Source: Alicyclobacillus acidocaldarius subsp. acidocaldarius Tc-4-1
GTDB taxonomy: Bacteria; Bacillota; Bacilli; Alicyclobacillales; Alicyclobacillaceae
Direction: 5' to 3'
DNA: 64,000 bases
Assembly (NCBI RefSeq): GCF_000219875.1
Contig: NC_017167.1
Coordinates: 310,001-374,000, forward strand
Of the stretch, positions 41,069-50,420 are shown piece after piece. Each line of letters begins with the position of its first letter. The first letter of the stretch is position 1. The position numbers were made by a program, and so were the translations under genes. The notes beneath the pieces were generated by a model that worked only from the letters and a program-made list of their open reading frames with translations, searched no databases and was not told the origin of the DNA.

Positions 41069-42313
41069 TCACTGCACCACTTTCGCCCATACTTTGTTAT
41101 CTTGCAGGGTGGGCAGACGCGCACCGTGACGTCCCGCGAGTAGATGCATCTCTTTCTCCGTCGATAGGAGAAATTGCATCGGCGATAGGTGCAAGGCCTC
41201 CGCGAGTTGTCCAAGATACGCGTCGGTTACACATGCTTCCGGTGGCAGTCCACGGACCAGCGCCCATTTGGCGAGCAAGGTGCGTTGCTGGCGCGCCAAG
41301 CTTTGGACATCAAACGCCGGACCAGGCAGAACGCGCTCAAACAGGTCTGGATCTTCGCTCACCGCCTCAATCACACGCTGCCACTTCGCATCCAGAGGCC
41401 ATCTTGAGCGGTTCGGATCCTCCGTGGGTTGACGAAGTGACATCCACTGGAAAAACCAATACTGGATCGTAACTGGAAAATGCGCCACCACTTCGTCCGC
41501 TTCCATGTCCGCGAATGTCCGTGCACCGTAGCGCATTTGGTGGAGAACCTCACGACGAAGCTCAATCTCCACGCGCCATACGGGTACACCGGTCCAGCCG
41601 TTTTGCTCCCACAGGCGCAAGAAGAATTTCGCTTTGGCCGGCTTTCGACTCGCGAACAGTTCATAATGTTTATCGTAAATTCGCACGTGGACGGGTGATT
41701 TCCCAAACGAGAACCCCGTAAATTGCCGATTCACGGCATGCGAGACTTCCGGCGTCTCCTGCACGTATTCAAGCCACTCGACTTCGCATTCGTGTTGATC
41801 CGTCATCCGCGATCGCGTCACAAAGCGCGGCAAGTCTTCAGGGACAAACGCCCACTCGTCGCTATCGATCGCCCAGTCGAGTCGGCTCACACGCGAACCG
41901 ACGCACCATTCGCCATCAAATGTGTAAAGCTTGTGCGGCGCGTCCGCGATCCATCGCAAGGTTTGCTTGACGTCCTGCCACCAGTCGCGAAACGGCTTGG
42001 CCCAAAGCTCCATGCTCCCGAAGATCACTTCAATTGGCCACAGATTCGACTTGCGCGGCGGCTCCGTTTCGTACACCCGCCAACGGATACGCATTCCCTC
42101 CGCTTCCTTGGCCCAACTGCGAAAGGCGAGCCAACGCCCTACGGTAGACGCGGCGTCGTACACGAGATGCGGCCCATAGAAGGGAAGGGCTTGGCCATCG
42201 GGCGCTTGTTCGTCCCGAAACCTCCGAAGGGTCTGAATGAACTCGCGAAAGACCGTCGTATGGTCCTCGACCCACAAATGTGTTACGATCGTGTCAGGGT
42301 TGGATAGGATCAA
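41069..42313 (-). CDS. Replication initiation protein (Rep_trans-like)
   Basis: A 414-residue protein resembling Rep_trans/NicK-type relaxase-initiators of rolling-circle plasmids and ICEs. Segments typical of the group are SRLDWAIDSDEW, GFSFGKSPVHVRIYDKHYEL and VWRVEIELRREVLH, where acidic/metal residues and a nicking Tyr (YDKHYEL) would lie. The TTG start at 42313 follows GAGGGGGG. Order on the minus strand is small protein, rep, FtsK, matching an ICE replication-transfer operon. Which tyrosine nicks DNA is not certain. Confidence 0.75.
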   Translation of the reverse strand: MILSNPDTIVTHLWVEDHTTVFREFIQTLRRFRDEQAPDGQALPFYGPHLVYDAASTVGRWLAFRSWAKEAEGMRIRWRVYETEPPRKSNLWPIEVIFGSMELWAKPFRDWWQDVKQTLRWIADAPHKLYTFDGEWCVGSRVSRLDWAIDSDEWAFVPEDLPRFVTRSRMTDQHECEVEWLEYVQETPEVSHAVNRQFTGFSFGKSPVHVRIYDKHYELFASRKPAKAKFFLRLWEQNGWTGVPVWRVEIELRREVLHQMRYGARTFADMEADEVVAHFPVTIQYWFFQWMSLRQPTEDPNRSRWPLDAKWQRVIEAVSEDPDLFERVLPGPAFDVQSLARQQRTLLAKWALVRGLPPEACVTDAYLGQLAEALHLSPMQFLLSTEKEMHLLAGRHGARLPTLQDNKVWAKVVQ

Positions 42314-42410
42314 GGTCCATCCCCCCTCTGCATTCCTGAAAAAGGTTTTGCGTATTTAGCAGGGTGCGTGTTACTCCCCGCACCCTTCGGCCATTCCTCT
42401 GCAATGGGCT

Positions 42411-42469
42411 GGGCCCAGGCGTTCGGCCGGCTCCGGTCCCCCAACCTCCGCCGGCCTCCGCCTGGGCCG
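42411..42469. other. Candidate oriT/nick-site hairpin upstream of rep
   Basis: GGCCCAGGCG (42412-42421) pairs with CGCCTGGGCC (42459-42468), with inner GCCGG (42426-42430)/CCGGC (42451-42455). This forms a long GC-rich stem-loop about 100 bases upstream of the rep start. In ICEBs1-type elements the nick site lies just before nicK; assignment here is by position and structure only. Confidence 0.45.
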
Positions 42470-42472
42470 CGC

Positions 42473-42721
42473 TCATGCCTTCGGAGCCTCCGCGGGCTTA
42501 CGAGAATGAAGTTGCCCTTCGAACATCAGGCTTCCTGTCTTGCTGACCCGGATGTTCCGAACCTCGAGGTCTACTTTATCGCCTGCCTCAATGCCGGTAT
42601 TGACCGGCAGCACAAACCGGAACCGCGTCAGGAGCACAGGATCGCCGACCTCCGCAAACACCCGGCTGTGATCCGCCGCCTCGCTCACCGACATCACGAT
42701 CGCATCGCGCAAAAGCAGCAT
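42473..42721 (-). CDS. Small hypothetical element protein
   Basis: About 82 residues, beta-rich, with VLPVNTGIEAGDKVDLEVRNIRVSKTG. ATG at 42721 is eight bases after AGAAAGG. It has no recognised domain. Its place as first gene before rep and ftsK suggests an accessory role in replication or transfer. Confidence 0.6.
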   Translation of the reverse strand: MLLLRDAIVMSVSEAADHSRVFAEVGDPVLLTRFRFVLPVNTGIEAGDKVDLEVRNIRVSKTGSLMFEGQLHSRKPAEAPKA

Positions 42722-42727
42722 CTCCAT

Positions 42728-43229
42728 CACCTTTCTTTCATGATGTGTGAGGCTCCTGTCCTGGAGGACGAGGAGAACAGAACGATACGCATCCTCATGA
42801 GACGATACGAATGGGTTTAACCCCTATTGGCATCACCTCGCATATTGCTAAAGCTCGAAAAGCGCGCCCCGACTAGGTTCGTAGGCATTGATTAAAGTTT
42901 GGGCGATCACCTTTCGGCTATGAGGATAGATCGAAGAATGGCGAATATCAATACCTTTCACCAAGTTTTTTATTAAAAACTTTTCGGTTAAGGTTGCCCT
43001 GGCGTAGAGGCCGTGAGAGACGGGAATTTACCACGAGCTAAGTCTGTAGTATAGTTTGGGATGAAATTCGGAAAGGATGTTCGATAGAACCTATGGAATG
43101 GGTTAAGACGTCTCCTGAGGGGAGCGTCGGCCCGTCCATCCCACATGACACTTAGCCATCCGGCTTGGAGATAGCTTGGGATTCCTTCTGTGATGAGGCT
43201 TTTCACATGCATGTCTGGAGGTGAACCGT
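42728..43229. promoter_or_regulatory. Divergent control region of the element
   Basis: About 500 bp with locally AT-rich sequence (TTTTTTATTAAAAACTTTT near 42965). A rightward promoter candidate for the XRE gene reads TTACCA (43028-43033), 16-base spacer, TATAGT (43050-43055). A leftward promoter must also lie here but is not clear. No gene is seen in it. Confidence 0.55.
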
Positions 43230-44081
43230 ATGGCTCGCGTCCCCAAACAAGAACGTGTCAGTGATGAACAGAAAAAGATGTTCGCACAATGGCTTCGACA
43301 GTTCCGCGAAGCTCGAGGATGGTCCCAAACAGAGCTCGCCCGGCACTTGGGCGTGTCCTTGGCGTATTACAACTCGTTGGAAAACGCGAATAAAACCGCG
43401 ACCCGACGCAAGCTGTATGACATTGCGCAGAAACTCGGGGATGTGCGGATCATTGCCCAGCTTTTCGGCAAAGACGTCTTGGAGCGATTCCAGCGCGAAC
43501 ACGAGGCGCGGATGGTTCTCGCCACGTCCCATCCGGATTCCCCCTATGAAGAAGTGCCCATTGACCCGTTGCTCATGTGGTGGGGGTTTTCCCCGCGCGC
43601 CCGTGTTCGACTCATGCGCTACAGCGAGTGGAAGCGAGAACCGTTCCACGGCCAGCTCTTCTACGTCACCGAAGGACCGCTGGAAGAGGGGAGTTTCTAC
43701 TTTGCGAATCTCCAGGAGCGGACGCCCCAACTTGAATCGGTGGCGTCCGTTCTCATCCGCTACTTTGATTTGGCGTGTGATCGGGAAATGCAACTCCTGG
43801 ACCTCGATCTCTCGCAGATGAAGAAGATCCCGCTCTATGAGGGGGTCCGTCGCTTGTATGTCGCCATTCAGGTGTACGAGAGCTTGGATGACGCGGAAGA
43901 GGTCCATCGCCGCTTCACGCCGCTCATGACCCCGCGCATCCGCAACCTGGATGTCCACGCCAAGCGCCAAGTCAACCTGTTGGCGGGCTACCTGTCCGCG
44001 GTGCAAGCTGCCAGCCCGCCTCCCCATGCCGCCACCGGGGAGACCTCCGAGACCCTGGAGCCCTTCGTGGCGACTCCCTGA
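43230..44081 (+). CDS. XRE-family transcriptional regulator
   Basis: A 283-residue protein with an N-terminal helix-turn-helix (residues about 18-70: RQFREARGWSQTELARHLGVS, recognition helix LAYYNSLENANK) and a long C-terminal region without recognised domain. ATG at 43230 lies eight bases after GGAGG (43217-43221). Placed divergently from the rep operon and before the recombinase, it fits the immunity/master repressor position of ICEs and prophages (compare ImmR in ICEBs1). The large C-terminal part could sense a signal or carry a partner-binding function. Confidence 0.85.
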   Translation: MARVPKQERVSDEQKKMFAQWLRQFREARGWSQTELARHLGVSLAYYNSLENANKTATRRKLYDIAQKLGDVRIIAQLFGKDVLERFQREHEARMVLATSHPDSPYEEVPIDPLLMWWGFSPRARVRLMRYSEWKREPFHGQLFYVTEGPLEEGSFYFANLQERTPQLESVASVLIRYFDLACDREMQLLDLDLSQMKKIPLYEGVRRLYVAIQVYESLDDAEEVHRRFTPLMTPRIRNLDVHAKRQVNLLAGYLSAVQAASPPPHAATGETSETLEPFVATP

Positions 44082-44110
44082 CTCCACGGGCATCCGGCGG
44101 CCCCGAGTCT

Positions 44111-44194
44111 AGGCCATGCGCCTCATCGCCGGTCAAGGCCAAGCCGCTTACGCGGTGCTTCGCAGCCTTGACCGGCTCGGCGCATGGCCTTTTT
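44111..44194 (+). terminator. Large hairpin terminator between XRE and recombinase genes
   Basis: AGGCCATGCGCC (44111-44122) pairs with GGCGCATGGCCT (44179-44190), and GCCGGTCAAGG (44128-44138) with CCTTGACCGGC (44166-44176), followed by TTTTT. The stem is over 20 bp, unusually long for a terminator. Confidence 0.8.
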
Positions 44195-44312
44195 GCGCAG
44201 TAGGCCGAATGCCCCCTTGTGCGCGAGGTCTGCGCGCAAGGCGGAGAAATTCGCGCCGAACCGCGACCTGGGTGCCAGTTCTCAGGCCGGGCGGCCTGTG
44301 GAGGCGAGTCGC

Positions 44313-45188
44313 ATGTTGGGAGAGGAAGCCATCACGGAGTTCGGGGCGCACCTTTTGCGCCAGGGCCGGAGTCGGAAGACGGTCATCGGGTACCAGAGCG
44401 ACTTGAGAGGATTCGCGGCCTTCTACGCCAAACGCCACAACCTGCCTTGGGTGGTGGAAGAGACAACGGTCGAGGACTTGCGGGCATACCTCGACGCGCA
44501 GCCCGCGCAAGCGCCGACTCTCAACCGGCGGTTGTACACGTTCCGCTCCTTCTTCAAGTACCTCGTGCGCCAAGGCGTCTTGACCTCGAACCCGGCGGAA
44601 ATGCTCGAGGCCAAGCGCGTCGTGCAGAAGGAGCGGTACGCGCTCCCGGCGGACGAGCTTGCGCGGTTCATCCATCACATTCCGCATCCGCACGTCCAAG
44701 CGGCGGCCTGGACCATGGCGTACACCGGACTTCGCATGGCGGAAATCATCTTCCTTCGCATGATGGACGTCGACTTCGAGGAAGGCGTCGTCCGCGTGGA
44801 ACACGGCAAAGGCGACAAACCGCGTGAAGTGCCGATTTCCGACGCGCTTCGACCCATCTTGTCGCAGTATGTCGAGCAATATCGAAAGGGCGCGAAACCC
44901 CACGAACGATTCTTCGCGACACCCTCGACGGGCGGTTTATCGCCGACACACATCAACCGGGTGCTCAAGCAGACAAGCCAAGCGCTTGGGTATCGCCGGT
45001 ATGTCACTGCCCACACCTTCCGACACAGCTTTGCCTCGAACCTGATTCGCCAAGGCGTGCACATCACCTTGGTTCAGAAGCTCTTGGGCCACAGCTCCCC
45101 GACCGTCACGTCGGTCTACACCCATGCTACACGAGACGACCTGTACCGCGCCGTGCAGACGCTCTCGTTTGAGGAGGGACAAGCATGA
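44313..45188 (+). CDS. Tyrosine recombinase (XerC/D-like integrase)
   Basis: A 291-residue tyrosine recombinase with SAM-like N-terminal DNA-binding domain (RSRKTVIGYQSDLRGFAAFY) and the catalytic set Arg (MAYTGLRMAE), Lys (HGKGDKPREV), His-x-x-Arg (AHTFRHSFA), His (LLGHSSPTVT) and Tyr nucleophile (VYTHATRDD). Short length resembles XerC/D and phage/plasmid Xer-like enzymes rather than large ICE integrases. ATG 44313 follows GTGGAGG. The stop overlaps the next gene's ATG (ATGA), so the two are coupled. It is the likely enzyme for excision/integration of this element or resolution of its multimers. Confidence 0.92.
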   Translation: MLGEEAITEFGAHLLRQGRSRKTVIGYQSDLRGFAAFYAKRHNLPWVVEETTVEDLRAYLDAQPAQAPTLNRRLYTFRSFFKYLVRQGVLTSNPAEMLEAKRVVQKERYALPADELARFIHHIPHPHVQAAAWTMAYTGLRMAEIIFLRMMDVDFEEGVVRVEHGKGDKPREVPISDALRPILSQYVEQYRKGAKPHERFFATPSTGGLSPTHINRVLKQTSQALGYRRYVTAHTFRHSFASNLIRQGVHITLVQKLLGHSSPTVTSVYTHATRDDLYRAVQTLSFEEGQA

Positions 45189-45931
45189 CGCTTCGACCGG
45201 AAGACGTGTTCCAACACCTTGCGGATGGGAAGACGCGAGACGAGATCGCGCAGATGTACGGGTACAAGGCGCGTCGGTACCTCGACCAATTCATGATGCG
45301 CCGCGGGTACCAATGGAGCGTGGAGCGCGAGACGTATGTCGAGCGGGTCACACCGAAGAAGAAGCGGCGCGGACAGAAGGTGGCGCGGGTCATTGAGGCG
45401 TTCCAAGCGGAGCCCTACGGCGATCCCAAGCGGATCGCCGAGGCGCTTGGGTTTGCGAGTGCGTTCGAGATGGCGCAGTACATGCAGGCGCACGGATACC
45501 TGTGGTCCAACACGGCGCGCAATTACGTCGCACAAGACCGCACACAAGACGAAGTCAGTCCATCGACGGAAGCTGACAGCCCTCGACAAGCGGTGTCGAA
45601 CGAGGGCGAATCCGCTTCTCTGCCGCTTGGGGACGCGCTCGAGATTCTGGGGATGCTGGTGAAGCATCGTGCGAAACTGGAGCGGTTGCTCTTGCATACG
45701 GAGCAGGGCGCGACGGACGTGCCGCGCTACACCATCCCAGGGCTTTCGGTGGTGAAGAGCCTCCACATCTCGGTGGAGCTTGACCGACTGCTCCGGTCTG
45801 CGAGTCAGGCGTGGCGGATGTCCCAGCGCGAGATCCTGGAGGCGGCGGTCATCGAGTTTCTGCGCAAGCACGGTTACGACGAGGTTCTTCATCGCTTGCT
45901 CACCGGTCGCAAACAGGAACGAACTTCCTGA
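45185..45931 (+). CDS. DNA-binding-like protein with C-terminal ribbon-helix-helix
   Basis: A 248-residue basic protein. The N-terminal half has two helical repeats with sequence like DEIAQMYGYKARRYLDQFMMRRGYQW and KRIAEALGFASAFEMAQYMQAHGYLW, reminiscent of duplicated helix-turn-helix units. A disordered acidic linker follows. The C-terminus KSLHISVELDRLLRSASQAW to ILEAAVIEFLRKHGY fits a ribbon-helix-helix DNA-binding domain. Translationally coupled to the recombinase. It could be an excision factor, a partition-type protein or a repressor. The two identical palindromes 41 bases after its stop are candidate binding sites. No named family recognised. Confidence 0.7.
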   Translation: MTLRPEDVFQHLADGKTRDEIAQMYGYKARRYLDQFMMRRGYQWSVERETYVERVTPKKKRRGQKVARVIEAFQAEPYGDPKRIAEALGFASAFEMAQYMQAHGYLWSNTARNYVAQDRTQDEVSPSTEADSPRQAVSNEGESASLPLGDALEILGMLVKHRAKLERLLLHTEQGATDVPRYTIPGLSVVKSLHISVELDRLLRSASQAWRMSQREILEAAVIEFLRKHGYDEVLHRLLTGRKQERTS

Positions 45932-45960
45932 CGTTTTGGGACTTGAAAAGGATGACGTAA

Positions 45961-46026
45961 GAAAGCTTTCAGCAAGCTTGCGCGTCACAAGCAAGGGCGT
46001 TGCAAGCTTGCTGCTTGCAAGCATGC
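45961..46026. promoter_or_regulatory. Palindrome cluster upstream of surface protein 2
   Basis: Contains the palindromes GAAAGCTTTC (45961-45970), GCAAGCTTGC twice (45972-45981 and 46002-46011, exactly 30 bases apart) and GCATGC (46021-46026). The second also forms a stem-loop TTGCAAGC-TTGCT-GCTTGCAA (46000-46020). Operator pair or recombination core are the main options. Confidence 0.6.
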
Positions 46027-46100
46027 GTCAAGATCAGGATTTGGGAGGGCCTGAGAAAGCGCATGGGATCCGGCATGTCCAACGTAAGGAAAGGAAGCGA

Positions 46101-49100
46101 ATGGGTGATCATCAAGGGGACTTGAAACGCACACTGAGTGGCATTGCTTCAGCTGCGATTGTCCTGGGTGCGATTAGCCCGATGGCGTTTGGGGCCACGT
46201 CCACGAGCGGTCTCACGCCAGCTGGCCAGCTGCCGATTGTGGTCAACGGCCAGGTGCTGTCGAATCCCTACGAGATGGTGGGGATCGACTCGGGCAACAA
46301 GACGGGATTCTTCCCGATCTACTATTTCAGCCAGGCACTCGCTAAGATTGGTATCCAGGCGACTTGGAACGGTGTGACCCACACTTGGGCGCTCACGGAT
46401 TCTAACGTGAATGCTGCCAACGTCCAGGTTGCGGGTGGCATCGGGACGGGCAATACGACCGTCACCGTGAACGGCACCGTCGTGAAGAAGTTTAATACCC
46501 AAGTCGCTCGCGACCCGGCGGCCGGGCCGAAGGGGCCGATTACAACCTATCTGCCGATTTACTACATCAACAACATCCTGAAGGCGCTCAACATCAATGG
46601 CTCCTTCAGCGGTCAGGCGGGGGCTCAACATCCAGACCCAAACGGCCGTGAACACCTCCACGGAGGCGCTCTCGCCGATCCAGGTCTCCGGGCAGACGGT
46701 CGGCACGGGTGCGGATAACGCGCCGGCTGTGGCTGCTGTGGGCAATGCCATTACGTTCTCGACCACGGTGACCGATGCGAACGGGAATCCGGTGCCGAAT
46801 CAGGTCGTCCAGTTCTTGGTCTCGACTACGGACAACCTGACGGTGACCGATGCGAGCGGGAACACGCTGAACTACGCGAAGCTGTCTGCGCCGATCGTGA
46901 TCGGCAATAAGACCTACGATGATTACTATCAGGTGACGACCAACAGCCAGGGTGTCGCCACCATGAAAGTGACGTCGAGCGCAAGCACGACGACGGAGCC
47001 GCTGTACGTGATTGCGCAGCTTCCGATTCAGTCGAACGGCCAGTACATCCGTTCGTCGGCGGTCACGGCGCAGTGGGGCCTGCCCGGCACGTTGGTTCTG
47101 GCGCCGCTCTGGGGCAACCAGACGAATCCGGATAATCTGACGTTCTCATCGTCGCAAGATCCGACCAAAGGTCTCATTGCGATGGTTGCCACCATGCTGC
47201 CTGGGAATGGTCAGAACGCTTCCTCGGTGGCGGGTCAGGCTGTGAAATTCTATGTCTCCGCTGCGAACGTTGCGGGAATCGGGGCTCCAACGGTCAACAT
47301 CACGGATTCGCAGGGCAACGTGCTGAGCGGTGGCGTGGTCCAAGTGGGTGCGAATGGCCAGTTTGGTCCGCAGACCATCTACACGACCACCACGAACAGC
47401 CAGGGTCAGGCAATCATGTACCTGAATGCGAACGTCCCGACCCAGAATGGCACGCCGCTCACGGGCGCTGTGGCAATGGCGCAGGTCAGCGCGCAGCTGG
47501 TCAATGGTGGTTCCAGCCAGGGCAACAGCTACCTGCAGTGGTCGTTCCAGGATCAGCCTGCCAAGATTGCGAATGTCTCGCCTGCGAATGTGCTGAACTC
47601 GCCCTCGTTGACCGACCAAAACCGCGAGAATCCGACGTCGGGCTCCAACCTCACCATTACAGGTACGGCGGAGGATGCCGCGGGCAACCCGGTGCCGAAC
47701 GCGCAGTTGGTCATTGTGGACGCGCCGATTGGCAGCGGACAAATTGGCGCCGACGGTACGGACAGCTATGTGGTGAACGGGCAGAAGTACAAGTTCAGCG
47801 GCTCGTCGTTTGACCTTGTGACGACGGATGCAAACGGAAACTTCTCGTTCACGGTGTCCGATACGGTCAATGCGCAGGAGCAGCAGCAGGTGGACGACTA
47901 CTACGTCTACTATGCGCCGCCGACCTCGGGTGTGGTGGAAGGTCAGCAGTTGCCTTCTGACTTGACGCTCCTGCCGGTGCTGGGTAGCTCGAATGGCGCG
48001 ATGCAGGTCTCTTGGGAGCCTGGGCAGAGTGTCGGTGCGCTCGGATTGTCGAATCATGCCTTGCAGGCGAGCTACGCCGATGTCTCGCAGATTCCGAACA
48101 ATCCTCAGGGTCTCGAGGAGACTGCAAGCTCGTCCGAAACGATGTACTTCGGTGCGTACACGGAGAGCGGCCAGGAGATTCTGCCTGCGCAGTTCCCGGA
48201 TGATCAGCTGAGCTTCAATCTGAACGTACCGCAGGGCTTCACGATGAATTCGGCGTTCGGGTTCCAACTGGATCCGGCAGGTAGCGGTGATTCAACGGTT
48301 TATAACGCGATTGTGAAGCAGCTGCAAAGCAATTACGGCTACAAGACTGACGGTACCCAGACGTTTGACATCACGAACCTGTCCGTGTACGTCGACTACA
48401 AGACGAATCAGATTACGTCGATAGCGTGCAGGGGTACCTGTACTCGAATTTGCAGTCTGCGACGGGAACGCCGTTCACCATCACGTTTGGTCAGGGTGAA
48501 AACACCAGCGTGACGGCGAAGCTGAACACCAACTACACGGTGGCTGTCAACTCGTCGAACGACCCGAATTCGAGCATCAATATCAACGGCGGCACCGCAA
48601 CGTTGAATATCAATGTTCAGGTGAACAATCCGGACGCCAATCCGGTGGGTCAAGGCGGTGCGTCGGCTTCGGCGAACATCCAGTTCCAGCCGGGTAGCGG
48701 CGTGAGCGCGCTGGGTGAGGCGACGACCATTGAAGGCATTGAAAACTATGGTCCGTTGATCAACACCAACAGCGGGACGCCGAACACGATCTCGTTGCAG
48801 GGCATTCCGTGGGGGAACAACCAGAGCCAGTACTTCCTGCAACCGTCGGGTGAGGTCACGTGGCTCGTGGCTCCGTTCAACAACTACGTCAACCTGGCGA
48901 GTATCCCGAACGGTGGCCTGAACTACACGATCGCGTCCGATGGAAAGAACCAGGACTCGATCAATTTCATCGATGGTCACGAGATCAGCAATTCGAAGTA
49001 CAACTACTCGGCTCAGGTGGTCATTTCGAAGAGCGGTAAAACCACTGTCAATGGCCAGGTGATCTTTGACCCGTCGGCGTACGGCCTGCAGACGGTCGTG

Positions 49101-50404
49101 GCGTACACGCCGGATGGCAACTACATCTTGGGTCAAGATTCAAGCGGCAACTACGTGCTGTACGATACCCAGACGGGCAAGCAAGTGGCGGACTTTGGTC
49201 AAGTGCCGATGCCGGCAGACGCGCAAGGCGACCCGATGATCGTGGGTGGTCAGGTATCGACGACGAGCGGCGGTTCGGGGACATTGACACTCACGTGGAT
49301 TTCGGGCAACGGTCAGTCGAAGGCTACTGGAACGGCTACCAATGCGACCGAGACCGTGAGCGACGAGTTGATCCCGATCCAAATCGTCGAGGTGGGAGCG
49401 TACGGCCGCTTCACAGGTACGTACACGTACACGGCAACAGAAAATGGCCAGACCGCAACGGCGCAGGTGACTTACACCAGCGCAAGCACGGGTTCGGTGC
49501 AGGCGGTGTACGCAACGCCACAAACATTACAGGCTCGGCCGACCAGACGAATACTGTGACCTTAGAGGCGCAGGATGCGTTTGGAAACCCGGTGCCGAAT
49601 GCGACGATTACAATCACGCCGCAGAATCTGCCGGGCGTGTGGATCACGGCGGTCAACGGCGTGGCATTGCAGCAGTCCGTGCCGCAAGGCAACACGTCGC
49701 AGACGGAGCCTACGCCGGTGCCGTTGTTCAATCCAGCCGACATCCTGCCGAGCGGTTGGCAGCTTGACTACAACTCGATCTCGGTGCCGGGTGCGTTGGC
49801 GGCGACGAACATTGGCAGCGGCCAGGTGCCGACGATTACGCTCACCACGAACAACAATGGCGAAGTGCAGCTGACGCTCGAGGATGGCGCGGTGACGTAT
49901 GCGGCGGTGAACACCACGAAAGGTACGGGTCAAAATGCGACGTACCAACTGATTACCGCACCGTCAGTCCAGGTGTCGGGTGGTGAGCTGAACGCGTACT
50001 CGGCTGGCGGCACCACGGCGATCGGCGAAGTGCCGATTACCTGGCAGGGTGGAGCTGGCAATGTGGCGACGGTGACGTTAGGGACCTTCTCAACGTCTAG
50101 CTCAACTTCGCCCTATGACTACTCGGGTACCGTGACGGTGACGTATCCTGACGGAAACCCGGTTACCGGGCTCACGTATTCCAACTTCGCTGTCTCGGAT
50201 AACAGCGGGGCAAGCGGTGTAAATTACACCGGCGTGGCGAGCAATAGCACTCCAAGCGCAGGAGACTTCACCGTGTCTGGTGGTACAAATGGGGTGTACA
50301 CGTTGAATGTGTATACGTCGTCGGATGTGAAAGGTGACACGCTTACGGTGAAGGTTACTGCAAATGGTGTGTCGCAGACGGCAACCGCGACGTACTCGAA
50401 CTGA
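46101..50404 (+). CDS. Giant S-layer-like surface protein 2 (frame-disrupted as read)
   Basis: Same protein as surface protein 1 through about codon 1300, but with a different C-terminal end of about 125 residues containing an Ig-like unit (VTVTYPDGNPVTGLTYSNFAVS). Translation can begin at ATG 46101 (after AAGGAAAGGAAG), adding seven residues MGDHQGD before the TTG used by copy 1 (46122 here). As read, three indels break the frame: extra G in GGGGG (46619-46623), missing T at 48412-48413, missing A at 49522-49524. Correcting them against copy 1 gives 1427 codons from TTG. It lacks the promoter and leader of copy 1, and downstream is a strong terminator. Confidence 0.87.
46114..50013 (+). repeat. 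Long direct repeat, copy 2
   Basis: A 3900-bp partner of the block at 30424-34328, same orientation, offset 15690 bp. Homology begins at AAGGGGACTTG and ends at GGCTGGCGGCAC, after which the two C-terminal coding sequences diverge gradually (ATTGGTGCGGTTCCG versus ATCGGCGAAGTGCCG). Confidence 0.95.
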
Positions 50405-50420
50405 GTTAAGTAGTCAAAAG

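Larger units (their letters stand above)
39615..45931. mobile_element. Integrative/conjugative-type module
   Basis: A cluster of element genes: FtsK-like translocase, Rep_trans-like initiator and small protein (minus strand), then XRE regulator, tyrosine recombinase and RHH-like protein (plus strand), divergent from a central control region at 42.7-43.2 kb. The set resembles small actinomycete-type or ICEBs1-like elements that use rolling-circle replication and an FtsK-type pump. No att repeats could be defined and no type IV secretion genes are present, so the ends given are gene limits only. Confidence 0.75.

Noticed and set aside
42294-42476. Small leftward open frame overlapping the rep start
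   Set aside because: It coincides with the GC-rich inverted repeat and has no convincing ribosome binding site.
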